64,000 nucleotides of DNA from UBA1127 sp965116355 (lineage in GTDB: Bacteria > Chloroflexota > Dehalococcoidia > Lucifugimonadales > UBA1127): assembly GCA_965116355.1 (NCBI GenBank), contig OZ220679.1, forward strand, positions 2,480,001-2,544,000, written 5' to 3'. How positions within the stretch are numbered: position 1 is the stretch's first letter; each line of letters starts with the position of its first letter. A program made the translations under genes and the position numbers. Of the stretch, positions 24,646-34,715 are shown in pieces. The notes beneath the pieces are model-generated. The model was not told where the DNA came from, searched no databases, and saw only the letters and a list, made by a program, of their open reading frames with translations.

Positions 24646-24720
24646 GCGGGCGTAGCTCAGTGGTAGAGCCCTTGCTTCCCAAGCAAGTTGTCGTGGGTTC
24701 GACTCCCATCGCCCGCTCCA
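24646..24720 (+). tRNA. tRNA-Gly (anticodon CCC)
   Basis: Cloverleaf: acceptor GCGGGCG / CGCCCGC, D arm GCTC..GAGC, anticodon stem CTTGC / GCAAG with loop TTCCCAA (anticodon 24678-24680), T arm GTGGG-TTCGACT-CCCAT (G-T closing pair), discriminator T, and CCA encoded at 24718-24720. It lies just after the glycine cleavage operon. Confidence 0.95.
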
Positions 24721-24750
24721 ACTCCCTCCAAACCACGCCCAACTCGCATA

Positions 24751-24792
24751 ACGTGAAAGGACCCCGCATGTGCTTGCGGGGTCCTTTCACGT
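24751..24792. terminator. Strong bidirectional terminator hairpin
   Basis: ACGTGAAAGGACCCCGCA (24751-24768) and its exact 18-base complement (24775-24792) around a six-base loop. It lies between tRNA-Gly and the convergent cysH gene and can serve both. The internal CTTT/AAAG runs replace an external T-tract. Confidence 0.8.
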
Positions 24793-24811
24793 GGTGGCGG
24801 GTAAAGGACTA

Positions 24812-25600
24812 CTAGCCGCCGGGCACGAGGTTCCGCAGGATGCTGAAGATGCCGTGGTCCTTCGCGCCGGCAGCGGGGGCATCGAAGTGGAGGCCGCACT
24901 CGGTCTTGTCGAAGCCGGCCCAGCGGCCCGCGCGGGGGTCCTCGCCGACCTGGACGGCGCGCGTGCAGTGCGTGCAGCCGAGGCTGGGGTAGCCCTGGTC
25001 GTTCAGCACGTTGTAGGGGACGTCATGCTCGGCCAGGTAGGCGCGGGTCTGGGCCTCGTCCCACGCAGCCAGCGGGTTCACCTTGACAAGGCCGAACTTG
25101 GCGTCCCACTCGACGATGGCGACTTCCTTGCGCGTCGAGGACTGGTCGCGGCGGATGCCGGTGATCCACGCGTCGAAACCCTCGAGGGCGCGGGCCGTCG
25201 GCTCCACCTTGCGGAGCTCGCAGCAGAGGTTGGGGTCACGGAGCCAGAGGGCCTCGCCGTACTGCGTGGCCTGCTCGAGGGGCGTCAGCGCCGACTTGTA
25301 GGCGCGGGGCTCGATGCCGTAGCGCTCGGCGACCAGGTCTCGGAGCTCGTAGGTCTCCGGGAAGAGGAAGTCCGTGTCGGCGTAGAAGACGGGGACCGTC
25401 GGGTCCAGCTTGAGGGTCATGTCCAGCAGGACCATGCCGCTCACACCGCCGAAGCTACACGCCAGCGTGACCTTGCCCGGGAACTGCTCGATCGCCCAGG
25501 CCAGGATCTCCTCGGGCGATGCGCCCTCCAGCCGCCGGTTGACGGCCGCGAGTTCCTCGTCGGTCCACTGCCTGCTCTTCTCGATTGCTGCCTTCTGCAA
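24812..25600 (-). CDS. cysH: Phosphoadenylyl/adenylyl-sulfate reductase
   Basis: 262 residues from TTG 25600, preceded by AAAGGAGAAGG. An in-frame ATG at 25657 lies inside the attenuator hairpin, so I reject it. Contains SFGGVSGMVLLDM, CCELRKVEP (about 125) and GCTHCTRAV (about 205). The CC..CxxC set is the [4Fe-4S] ligand pattern of the assimilatory APS-reducing type. It reduces activated sulfate to sulfite with thioredoxin. It ends near the bidirectional terminator and is alone in its transcript. Confidence 0.9.
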   Translation of the reverse strand: MQKAAIEKSRQWTDEELAAVNRRLEGASPEEILAWAIEQFPGKVTLACSFGGVSGMVLLDMTLKLDPTVPVFYADTDFLFPETYELRDLVAERYGIEPRAYKSALTPLEQATQYGEALWLRDPNLCCELRKVEPTARALEGFDAWITGIRRDQSSTRKEVAIVEWDAKFGLVKVNPLAAWDEAQTRAYLAEHDVPYNVLNDQGYPSLGCTHCTRAVQVGEDPRAGRWAGFDKTECGLHFDAPAAGAKDHGIFSILRNLVPGG

Positions 25601-25636
25601 GGGTCCTTCTCCTTTTTCCCCTGGGTCGCTGTGCAC

Positions 25637-25670
25637 AAAAAAATCGCCCTGGCTCATCCGCCGGGCGATT
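25637..25670 (-). terminator. Attenuator terminator in the cysH leader
   Basis: On the minus strand AATCGCCC (25670-25663) pairs with GGGCGATT (25649-25642), followed by a run of seven T (25643-25637). It lies between the leader peptide and the cysH start, so only transcripts that pass it express cysH. Confidence 0.8.
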
Positions 25671-25732
25671 GCGTGGTGTCTGCGCGCTTCTTGCGTAGTA
25701 CTAGCCGCTCAGAACCTCCGACCCGGCGGATG
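25655..25732 (-). promoter_or_regulatory. Antiterminator pairing of the cysH attenuator
   Basis: CATCCGCCGGG (25732-25722), inside the leader-peptide gene just after its Cys codons, is exactly complementary over 11 bases to CCCGGCGGATG (25665-25655). The latter overlaps the upstream arm and loop of the terminator hairpin, so the two structures exclude each other. A ribosome paused at the Cys codons would leave the first strand free; one that reaches the TAG would cover it. Confidence 0.75.
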
Positions 25733-25799
25733 CGGGCATACAACAGCAACAACACACGCAGCTGTTTGCGATGACCCCTGTCTGCCGGTTGCGGTACAT
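25701..25799 (-). CDS. Polycysteine leader peptide of cysH
   Basis: 32-codon reading frame ATG 25799 to TAG 25701: MYRNRQTGVIANSC, then VCCCCCM and a short Ala/Ser/Gly tail. Cys codons are 14 and 16-20 (TGC, TGT, TGT, TGC, TGT, TGT pattern), six of seven consecutive positions in a genome where Cys is rare. GGAGG stands 13 bases before the ATG (long spacing; AGG seven bases before is an alternative). The peptide itself probably has no role. Its translation would sense Cys-tRNA, in the manner of amino-acid leader peptides and of the polycysteine upstream ORFs known from mycobacteria. Confidence 0.75.
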   Translation of the reverse strand: MYRNRQTGVIANSCVCCCCCMPASAGSEVLSG

Positions 25800-25830
25800 A
25801 ACTTGCCTAGTTCCTCCTGACTAGTGAAGG

Positions 25831-25859
25831 ATGCTACAAGCCTCTCATCGTTCTGTCAA
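25831..25859 (-). promoter_or_regulatory. Promoter of the cysH leader
   Basis: On the minus strand: TTGACA (25859-25854), 17-base spacer, TAGCAT (25836-25831). Transcription would begin near 25824, giving a leader of about 220 bases before cysH. Confidence 0.65.
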
Positions 25860-25942
25860 CACCCCGTGTCAAAACTCGTCCCGCCTTGCCCGGCTTGGAG
25901 TGCGCGCCGATAATGGCGGCGCACCTGAAGGAGGCGCCATTC

Positions 25943-26236
25943 ATGCTTGCGGTAGTCCAGCGGCACGCACTTGGCGGGGATGAGCACGTTTTGCCCCTGC
26001 TGCTCGAGGCGTATCCCGTCGACACGGTGGGGCACCTGCACTACTTCCTCGTGTTCTGGTGCCAGGCCGGGCGCGAGGCGATGGTTGGCGCGATGGGCAA
26101 GGAGCTCGTCGGGGACATGCTGGCGCTGCTAAGCGAATACGGCGTCGACCCGGACCGGTGCCGGCTGGAAGAGTCGGACGGCGACGAGGACCCAAGCATC
26201 GGGCCTCCGCCAGACTGGTTTCGGCGGCGGGAGTAG
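25943..26236 (+). CDS. Hypothetical protein, 97 residues
   Basis: ATG 25943 is preceded by GGAGG at ideal distance (9 bases); the frame is open further upstream but without ribosome sites. Mostly helical (HVLPLLLEAYPVDTVGHLHYFLVFW, GKELVGDMLALLSEYGV) with an acidic C-terminal tail (ESDGDEDPSIGPPPDWFRRRE). No motif recognised. Divergent from cysH and followed by intergenic repeats. Confidence 0.55.
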   Translation: MLAVVQRHALGGDEHVLPLLLEAYPVDTVGHLHYFLVFWCQAGREAMVGAMGKELVGDMLALLSEYGVDPDRCRLEESDGDEDPSIGPPPDWFRRRE

Positions 26237-26249
26237 CGGGCGCGCGAGG

Positions 26250-26357
26250 CGCCTCCTTCGAGAGCCTCAGGACAGGCTTCGACAAGCTCAGGGTGGACGG
26301 GGTGAACAACACCGCTCCGCTTGTCGGGGTTCCTGCCTTCGCAGGAACGACGGGGCG
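26250..26357. repeat. Intergenic palindromic repeats
   Basis: Contains a degenerate copy of the TTCGACAAGCTCAGGG repeat followed by GGTTCCTGCCTTCGCAGGAACGACGGGG, both found at many other intergenic sites in this window. Confidence 0.7.
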
Positions 26358-26843
<486 letters not shown>

Positions 26844-27012
26844 GTTCGGCGCCTCCTTCGTGTCCCATTCAACATAGGAGCAACGGGTCAGACGCGCAAG
26901 GGAGCGGCGTCAGTTTTCCGCCTCCGAGCTAACCCTGAAGCCGTGCGTTCCGTTCAATTCCTTGAACGCGTTCGCGAACGTATCCGGGTGAAAAGCCAAC
27001 CAGGGGGAGAAC

Positions 27013-28344
27013 ATGAAACGATTCTTCTTGATAGGGGCCCTGGTGCTTGCCATGGCCCTCATCGTGCCCGCTGCCCTGCTTGCCTTCGCATCGCAGCAGG
27101 ACACCCAGCCCAGCCCGAGAGTGTCGGCAAACGAGAGCGACGGCACCTCGACGACGGACACGGAAGGGGGCACGTCCGCTACGGAGGACGGGGAGCAGAA
27201 GCCGTGGGTGGGCCTGTACGTCATGGACGTGACGGAGCGGCTGGCGGAGAAGCTGGACATCGACGCCGAGGACGGCGTGGCCGTCGTGAAGGTCATCGAG
27301 GACGGGCCGGCGGACGACGCGGGAATCGAAAAGGGCGACATCATCGTGTCGGTCGGCGACAGCGACGTCTCGACCGTTTCAGACGTGCGCGACGCCGTGG
27401 GCGCGGCGTCCGTGGGAGACACGTTGTCGTTCAACATCGAGCGGGACGGGAGCGAGTCAACATACGACGTGACCGTCGGTGAGCGGCCTGAGTCCACCAA
27501 GCGACGTGGCTCGGGGCACATGGGCAAGTCGGGCGCGATGGGGGCGTCGGGCATCGGCGCGACCATCGCATCGCTCAACGCGGACCTGGCGGAGAAGCTG
27601 GATATCGAGACAGAGGAGGGCGTGGTGGTAGTCCGCGTCGCCGACGGCAGTCCCGCGGACGACGCCGGGCTGCAGAAGGGCGACGTCATTGTGTCGGTGG
27701 ACGGCACGGATGCCGCCTCGGTGTCGGCCGTGGCGACCGCGGTGCGCGAGACCGAGGTGGGCGACACGCTGTCGATCGTCGTCGACCGGGAGGGCGAGAG
27801 CGCGAACCTCACGCTCAGCGTGACCGTCGAGGAGGGGTACGGGTTCCGCAGCCTGGGCCTGAACTTCAAAGGGCTCGTAAACCTCCGCGGCGTCCTCTCC
27901 GGTGACGAGGAGGGCCCCGTCAGCATTACTGTCAGCAAGGTGAGCGTCTCGGCCATCGGGGACGACTCCGTCACGCTGACGCCCACCGAGGACGGCAACG
28001 ACGACATCGAGGCGACGGTGACCGACGGCTCCTTCATCTTCAAGGACGGTGAAAAGGCAGAGCTTGACGACCTGGCCGTCGACGACGAGGGCTTTGCGGC
28101 AGTCATAGACGGCGAGATCTCGGTGCTCATCATCGGCTCGCTGGAAGACATCGGGCGCAACCGCGGCCGGTTCGGGCGCTTCGGCGGCAACGGGGACAGC
28201 GAGGGAGCGACCTCGCGCAGGTCCGGCCGCGGCTTCGGCGGCGGCGCACTCACGCTTCCGCCGGGTTTTGAGGGGCGGGACTTCCTCGGCCCGCTGGGCG
28301 GCTTCGGGGGAAAGCTGGAAGCTCCGCAAGAGGAGACGACCTAG
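27013..28344 (+). CDS. Secreted protein with two PDZ domains
   Basis: 443 residues. Signal peptide KRFFLIGALVLAMALIVPAA (2-21). Two PDZ domains of the protease-associated type follow: about 60-150 (GVAVVKVIEDGPADDAGIEKGDIIVSVGD) and about 180-270 (GVVVVRVADGSPADDAGLQKGDVIVSVDG); they are clearly duplicates of each other. There is no protease domain. The C-terminal part has beta-rich sequence (VTLTPTEDGNDDIEATVTDG) and ends in a Gly/Phe/Arg-rich stretch. Start ATG 27013 follows AGGGGGAG. Possibly a scaffold or substrate adaptor for an envelope protease; function unproven. Confidence 0.8.
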   Translation: MKRFFLIGALVLAMALIVPAALLAFASQQDTQPSPRVSANESDGTSTTDTEGGTSATEDGEQKPWVGLYVMDVTERLAEKLDIDAEDGVAVVKVIEDGPADDAGIEKGDIIVSVGDSDVSTVSDVRDAVGAASVGDTLSFNIERDGSESTYDVTVGERPESTKRRGSGHMGKSGAMGASGIGATIASLNADLAEKLDIETEEGVVVVRVADGSPADDAGLQKGDVIVSVDGTDAASVSAVATAVRETEVGDTLSIVVDREGESANLTLSVTVEEGYGFRSLGLNFKGLVNLRGVLSGDEEGPVSITVSKVSVSAIGDDSVTLTPTEDGNDDIEATVTDGSFIFKDGEKAELDDLAVDDEGFAAVIDGEISVLIIGSLEDIGRNRGRFGRFGGNGDSEGATSRRSGRGFGGGALTLPPGFEGRDFLGPLGGFGGKLEAPQEETT

Positions 28345-28374
28345 GGCGTCCATCAACAAGGCCCCGCCACACAG

Positions 28375-28408
28375 GGAGGCCGGCGTCTGCCGGCCTCCTT
28401 TTCTTTTT
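28375..28408 (+). terminator. Rho-independent terminator
   Basis: GGAGGCCGGC-GTCT-GCCGGCCTCC followed by TTTTCTTTTT, after the PDZ gene. The remaining gap to 28657 holds a TATACT box at 28580-28585 that may be the next promoter, but with no clear -35. Confidence 0.85.
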
Positions 28409-28657
28409 GCAGGGGCGCGGAAGGCGTCGATTACAAGCACCCGGACTCCTCGGGAGGGCTACGGGAACCAAATCGATGGACGCAGCGTCTCTCTATGTCA
28501 ACCAGCGTTGCCGGTTGTCCCAAGAAAGTGGGGCAGGGTGCTGCAAAGAGCCCAAGAGACGAAATACCAATGTTCAACATATACTAGACAGATGCTTGTT
28601 GGATTCGACACATTGCCAACGGTCGTGTCCGTACGCAAGCCAAGACAGGAGGATGTA

Positions 28658-30463
28658 ATGGCCAGCATGCGCTTATTCTTGTTACTAGCCGCGTTGTTGA
28701 TGTCGTTGGCTGTCCTTGCCGCATGCGGCGACGACGGGGGAACGACGTCGACAACCTCCGGCACGACGTCGGCGCCCGCGGCTGCACCTGAACAGCCCGC
28801 GGCAGCCGCGCCCGCAGAGGCGGCATCCGGCGTCACAGCCGCCGCTATCGCGCCGCAGCAGCCCGACGCTCCGGAACAACCCAGGGGCATGTCCGGCGAG
28901 GTCATGGCCATGGAGCCGAAGGTGGACCGGGTGATCATCGCCTTCCCTGCTCCTGCAACTGAAGGGAACGACAGCAACTTCGACTTCAGTTCACCCCCCA
29001 GTGTCCAGCTTCGGCCCATGTACGACTACCTGGTCGGCGTAAACCCTGAGACGGGAGCTTTCGAGCCGCAGCTCGCCAGCGAATGGTCAGTGGAGCCCGA
29101 CGGCCTCGGCATTCGGTTCAAGCTCCGCGAGGGCATCCAGTTCCACAACGGATGGGGCGAGTTCACTACCAAGGACGTCCAGCACGTGGCGTGGAGCATT
29201 TCCCGAGAGGACTCCCTCCATGGACTGGCTTCCCAATTCCGCCGTGAGATCGATGAGATTCAAGCGGTGAGTGACCATGAGTTTGTCGTCCGCCTTGGCA
29301 GGGCCAACCCCGGCAACTTCAACGGCATCTCCCAACTCATTGGCGGATGGGAGATCCAGAGCAAGGCCATGTATGACGAGGTTGGCCAGCCAACCTTGGC
29401 GGATGAGCCCATCGTCGGCACCGGGCCGTATGAGTTCATGGAGCGCGCGCAGGGGCAGTACGTCCGCTTTGAGCGAGGCTCCGTCGAGCACTGGCGTCTG
29501 ACTCCGGACTTCCCGGAGCTGGAGATCCGCTGGACATCAGAGGCTTCCACCCGGCTGGCGGCCCTGCTGGCCGGCGAAATCCATCTGGCTCCCATCCCCG
29601 CCGACCTGGAGGCCCAGGCGGTCAACGCGGGCCGCCGCCTGGTCACCGGCAACGTGCCGGGCTTCCGCACCTTCTTCAACTTCCAGGGCTCCTGGTGGAG
29701 CACCCACGGGGACCCCGAGTCCGGCCGCAAGTTCCCGGACAGCCCGCTGCTAAACCAGAACGTCCGCAAGGCGCTGAGCAAGGCCATTAACCGCGACGAG
29801 TTGAACGAGGCATTCTTCAAGAATGAGGCTGAGACCCAAGTGCACAGCCACTTCCACCCGACGCGTCTTGGCTGGAACCCTGAGTGGGTCAACCGGTTCC
29901 CCGCCGAGTACGGCTACGACCCCGCAGCCGCGCGGTCGGAGCTCGCCGAAGCCGGTTACAACCAGGACAACCCCTTGGAGACCAACATCCACATGATCAA
30001 CCTGACCACCTACGCCGGTTCCCTCGACCTCATCGAGGCTGTCGCCGGGTACTACGAGGAAATCGGCGTCAAGGTCAACCGCATCACCATGGACCCGGCT
30101 ACGCGGAGCGCCAGGGGCCGCGCCCACGAGTTCGACAATCACATCGGCTTGGTCTCCACGTCGTCAGACATCTTCCTGGCGGCCCGGGTCTACATGACCT
30201 CCTCCCACCCCGTCGCCGGCAACTACCAAGACCCTGAGATCAACGGCTACTACGCGGAAGCCACTACAACCCTCAGCCTGGACGAGCAGGACGCGGCCCT
30301 GCGCAGGCTGGGCGACCGTTCCTTCGCCCTGAACCAATCCGTCCCGCTCTTCTGGCTCCCGGCGAAGATCGCCATTGACCCCAACGTGGTGGCGGACTAC
30401 GTTTTCCCGGGCAACATCTCCGGGACGTGGACTCACCTCTACAACATCAGGGCGGCCGGGTAA
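28658..30463 (+). CDS. ABC transporter substrate-binding lipoprotein, family 5 (oligopeptide/dipeptide type)
   Basis: 601 residues from ATG 28658 (AGGAGGATGTA upstream). Lipoprotein signal with lipobox LAVLAAC, then a low-complexity Thr/Ala/Pro linker (to about 90), then the family-5 fold: YDYLVGVNPETGAFEPQLASEW, IRFKLREGIQFHNGWGEFTTKDV, NVRKALSKAINRDEL. The mature protein sits on the outside of the membrane and would deliver peptides or other organics to a permease, but no permease or ATPase genes follow. It is a single gene with its own terminator. Confidence 0.88.
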   Translation: MASMRLFLLLAALLMSLAVLAACGDDGGTTSTTSGTTSAPAAAPEQPAAAAPAEAASGVTAAAIAPQQPDAPEQPRGMSGEVMAMEPKVDRVIIAFPAPATEGNDSNFDFSSPPSVQLRPMYDYLVGVNPETGAFEPQLASEWSVEPDGLGIRFKLREGIQFHNGWGEFTTKDVQHVAWSISREDSLHGLASQFRREIDEIQAVSDHEFVVRLGRANPGNFNGISQLIGGWEIQSKAMYDEVGQPTLADEPIVGTGPYEFMERAQGQYVRFERGSVEHWRLTPDFPELEIRWTSEASTRLAALLAGEIHLAPIPADLEAQAVNAGRRLVTGNVPGFRTFFNFQGSWWSTHGDPESGRKFPDSPLLNQNVRKALSKAINRDELNEAFFKNEAETQVHSHFHPTRLGWNPEWVNRFPAEYGYDPAAARSELAEAGYNQDNPLETNIHMINLTTYAGSLDLIEAVAGYYEEIGVKVNRITMDPATRSARGRAHEFDNHIGLVSTSSDIFLAARVYMTSSHPVAGNYQDPEINGYYAEATTTLSLDEQDAALRRLGDRSFALNQSVPLFWLPAKIAIDPNVVADYVFPGNISGTWTHLYNIRAAG

Positions 30464-30486
30464 CCATCAAGTACAGATCGTTTCAG

Positions 30487-30519
30487 CGCCCCCGGGGGTC
30501 CGCCTCCGGGGGCGTTTCC
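30487..30519 (+). terminator. Rho-independent terminator
   Basis: CGCCCCCGG (30487-30495) pairs with CCGGGGGCG (30506-30514), followed by TTTCC. Confidence 0.75.
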
Positions 30520-30649
30520 TTTCCTGCTCGGCGGCACGTCAGATGAGGCGCACACGGACACGACCTCAAATTGACGGCCTATCCCGGCGCGTGTATGCTC
30601 GCGCGTGATTGGACGCTCGACGCGAACAGCGAACACGGAGGGATACGCG

Positions 30650-31915
30650 ATGCTTACCAAGGAAGAGAACCGGTACATGACGGAGACCGGGCCGGGAACG
30701 CCCATGGGCAACTTCATGCGGCGCTTCTGGCACCCCGTCCTCCTCTCGGAGGAGCTGCCGGAGCCGGATTGCCCGCCGAAGCGGACGAAGATCCTGAGCG
30801 AGGAACTCATCGCGTTCCGCGACACCGACGGCAATGTCGGGCTCGTCGACAACAACTGCCCGCACCGGCGGGCGAGCCTGTTCTTCGGGCGCAACGAGGA
30901 GAGCGGCATCCGGTGCGTGTACCACGGGTGGAAGTTCGACGTGAACGGGGACTGCGTCGACATGCCATCAGAGCCGGCGGAGTCCAATTTCAAGGACAAG
31001 GTCAAGATCAAGGCGTACCCGTGCCACGAGCGCGCCGGCATGGTGTGGGCCTACATGGGGCCACCGGAGCTGCAGCCCGAGTTGCCCAAGCTCGAGTACC
31101 TGGACATGCCGGAGGACCAGTACGTCTCGACCAAGGTGATGTACGAGTCCAACTACGTACAGGTCATCGAGGGCGAGATTGACACTGTGCACGCTTCAAT
31201 CCTGCACAGCAATCTGGACTCGCTGGCCAAGTCGAACACGGCGACGACCATCGGCGGGCGCTACTCGTACCGGGACCGGCCCGCGCGATTCTTCGTCGAG
31301 GACACGGACAGCGGCATCCTCATCGGCGCGCGGCGCAACGCGGAGGAGGACAGCTACTACTGGCGCATCTCCCGATTTCTCTACCCATACATCACGATGA
31401 TCCCTCGTGAGCCGCAGGGTTCGGCCCGCTCCGGCCTCATCGTGCCGATCGACGACGAGAACTGCTGGTTCTTCTGGGTGCGGTGGAACCCATTCCGACC
31501 GCTGGAGGACGAGGAAGTCCGCACCTATGAACTCATGAAGGCCAGCCTCGCGCCGGTCACGTATCTTGGGCAGGCGAACAAGCGCAACGACTACATGATC
31601 GACCGCGAGATGCAGCGGACGGTGAACTACACGGGCATCCCGCAGAACAACGCCCGCGCGCAGGACGCCGCGATGACCGACAGCATGGGCGTCATCGTGG
31701 ACCGCTCGCAGGAGCACCTCGGCACGACGGACATGGCGATCATTCGCATGCGGCGCCGGCTGGTGCAGGGCGCGCGCGAGCTGGAGGAAGGCATCGAGCC
31801 GTACGCGGCGAGCCACCCGGAGGTGTTCGCGGTGCGCTCCGGCGGCGCGGTGCTGCCGCGCGACGTGTACTTCACGGAGGACCCGTCGGTGCGGGCGGAC
31901 ATCTTCGTGCAGTAA
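30650..31915 (+). CDS. Rieske [2Fe-2S] aromatic ring-hydroxylating oxygenase, large subunit
   Basis: 421 residues from ATG 30650, with GGAGG eight bases upstream. Rieske motif NNCPHRRASLF..CVYHGWKFD (CxH-x17-CxxH, about 68-90) and a C-terminal catalytic domain with the likely mononuclear-iron region EGEIDTVHASILHSNLD. Family members hydroxylate or demethylate aromatic compounds using a separate reductase. None is encoded nearby. It resembles the phthalate 4,5-dioxygenase/Rieske demethylase branch. Confidence 0.88.
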   Translation: MLTKEENRYMTETGPGTPMGNFMRRFWHPVLLSEELPEPDCPPKRTKILSEELIAFRDTDGNVGLVDNNCPHRRASLFFGRNEESGIRCVYHGWKFDVNGDCVDMPSEPAESNFKDKVKIKAYPCHERAGMVWAYMGPPELQPELPKLEYLDMPEDQYVSTKVMYESNYVQVIEGEIDTVHASILHSNLDSLAKSNTATTIGGRYSYRDRPARFFVEDTDSGILIGARRNAEEDSYYWRISRFLYPYITMIPREPQGSARSGLIVPIDDENCWFFWVRWNPFRPLEDEEVRTYELMKASLAPVTYLGQANKRNDYMIDREMQRTVNYTGIPQNNARAQDAAMTDSMGVIVDRSQEHLGTTDMAIIRMRRRLVQGARELEEGIEPYAASHPEVFAVRSGGAVLPRDVYFTEDPSVRADIFVQ

Positions 31916-31939
31916 GGGCTCGGTCGACAGGAACGAGCG

Positions 31940-31977
31940 AGGCCCCGACGTCTGCTTGGCGCCGGGGCCTGTTTGTG
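31940..31977 (+). terminator. Rho-independent terminator
   Basis: AGGCCCCGACG (31940-31950) pairs with CGCCGGGGCCT (31960-31970) with one mismatch, followed by GTTTGTGT. Confidence 0.7.
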
Positions 31978-32010
31978 TCATTTGCCGACTCTGAATCTAG
32001 CTGCCATTAC

Positions 32011-32553
32011 TCAGCAGTACCGTTCCAGCAACCTCAACATTTCCATCTTGTGCCTCGCGTCATGTCCTGGGCAATACCTTGCCTCCTTGCTTCTCGGCAT
32101 TCTGCCGCAATCGCAGACACATAGACCATAGCGTCCATTGTCGAAAAGGCGATTGTTGTAGTCCATCCTGACGTCATCAATTACAGGGCTAGCGCAGTGA
32201 AACATGGCTTGGATCACCTGGTCGACACGAAGCTGTTGAACGTGGTTCGCAATCACGAAGCGGTACTCGCCACGACGGACGGTTTCATAGCAACCGCAAA
32301 TGCAAGTTTTTGTTTTCTCATTCCCCTGCACGCTTGTCACTGTAGGTGAATCAGGCAATTCTGAAAAATCCGTAGTCTCCCTATCAGTTTCAGGATCTTC
32401 TACCCAAGCAGCAGCTTCCTCAACGCAAGACTCATCACCGTCCAAGCCACTCTCCTGAGCCATAGTTGGTTCGTCTTGGCTCCCCCGCGACTTGATATGA
32501 TGAACCAACAACGCCCCCAGTACTCCTAAAGCTGCTCCAACTACAAACCACAT
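32011..32553 (-). CDS. Cys-rich membrane-anchored protein, function unknown
   Basis: 180 residues. One N-terminal hydrophobic helix (WFVVGAALGVLGALLVHH), an acidic disordered stretch (about 25-80), then a Cys/His-rich C-terminal domain: CICGCYE, CVCDCGRMP and YCPGHDARHKMEML, which could bind zinc. Base composition is visibly lower in GC than its neighbours, suggesting recent acquisition. It stands alone between two terminators or leaders. The last motif resembles short zinc modules seen in phage or HNH-associated proteins, but I cannot name a family. Confidence 0.6.
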   Translation of the reverse strand: MWFVVGAALGVLGALLVHHIKSRGSQDEPTMAQESGLDGDESCVEEAAAWVEDPETDRETTDFSELPDSPTVTSVQGNEKTKTCICGCYETVRRGEYRFVIANHVQQLRVDQVIQAMFHCASPVIDDVRMDYNNRLFDNGRYGLCVCDCGRMPRSKEARYCPGHDARHKMEMLRLLERYC

Positions 32554-32661
32554 GCCGTCTCTTACCCCGTCTCCGCCCGTAGCTCCGTGAGCAGGAAGCC
32601 GCGGCCGATGACGAAGCGGCTTCTCTTGCCTGTCATTTCTTTGCGCCGAACGTTGCGGCTC

Positions 32662-34269
<1,608 letters not shown>

Positions 34270-34318
34270 TCCGCTAACCCCCTTGGCCGAACTGCCTTCG
34301 GCCGGTTGTCACCCACAA

Positions 34319-34587
34319 CAAAAGACCCGCCCCAACAAGGGACGGGTTTGGAGACCCGCGGTACCACCCTTTTTCCACCGCCGGCACCGTCGCCGGGGCA
34401 GCGCTCTGCAGGGCGCCATCACGCCCCTTCCCGGTAACGGCGGGATGCCGTCGCACCTACTGGCCGGTTCAGCGCAATGCTCGGGAGGGATTTTCACCGG
34501 GCGCCTGCCTGTCCGCTCTCACCGTACCGGACTCGCTGGAGGCCGCCTTCCCGGATACTCGTCTCCGTCAACGCAATACTCAGGCTA
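34319..34587 (-). promoter_or_regulatory. T-box leader (tRNA-sensing riboswitch) of cimA
   Basis: The minus strand carries the T-box core AAGGGTGGTACCGCGG (34371-34356) preceded by about 200 bases of structured leader containing the GAGACGAGTA element and GGTGAAAATCCCTCCCGAGCA. It is followed by a terminator: ACCCGTCCC and GGGGCGGGT pair and run into TCTTTTGTT (34349-34319). Uncharged tRNA would stabilise the alternative pairing of the T-box and let transcription into cimA. I could not assign the specifier codon; isoleucine is expected from the gene. Confidence 0.85.
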
Positions 34588-34611
34588 GCATGACGGGTTG
34601 CGGAGGGTCAA
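34582..34611 (-). promoter_or_regulatory. Promoter of the cimA T-box leader
   Basis: Minus strand TTGACC (34611-34606), 18-base spacer, TAGCCT (34587-34582). Confidence 0.5.
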
Positions 34612-34715
34612 GCGCGGGGTGTCATGGCGACAAATGGCGCAATAGTTGCCCGTCTACCTTGCAGTCCCTCCACACCCTCCATGCGATAATGCTGGCACTT
34701 CAACCGAGGTGCTCC

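Noticed and set aside
25601..25657. ATG at 25657 as the cysH start
   Set aside because: It lies within the attenuator terminator hairpin and lacks a ribosome site; TTG 25600 has AAAGGAGAAGG.
34590..34715. Upstream extension of recG
   Set aside because: The extra N-terminus is Cys/Ser-rich and overlaps the divergent T-box promoter; GTG 34716 has its own ribosome site.
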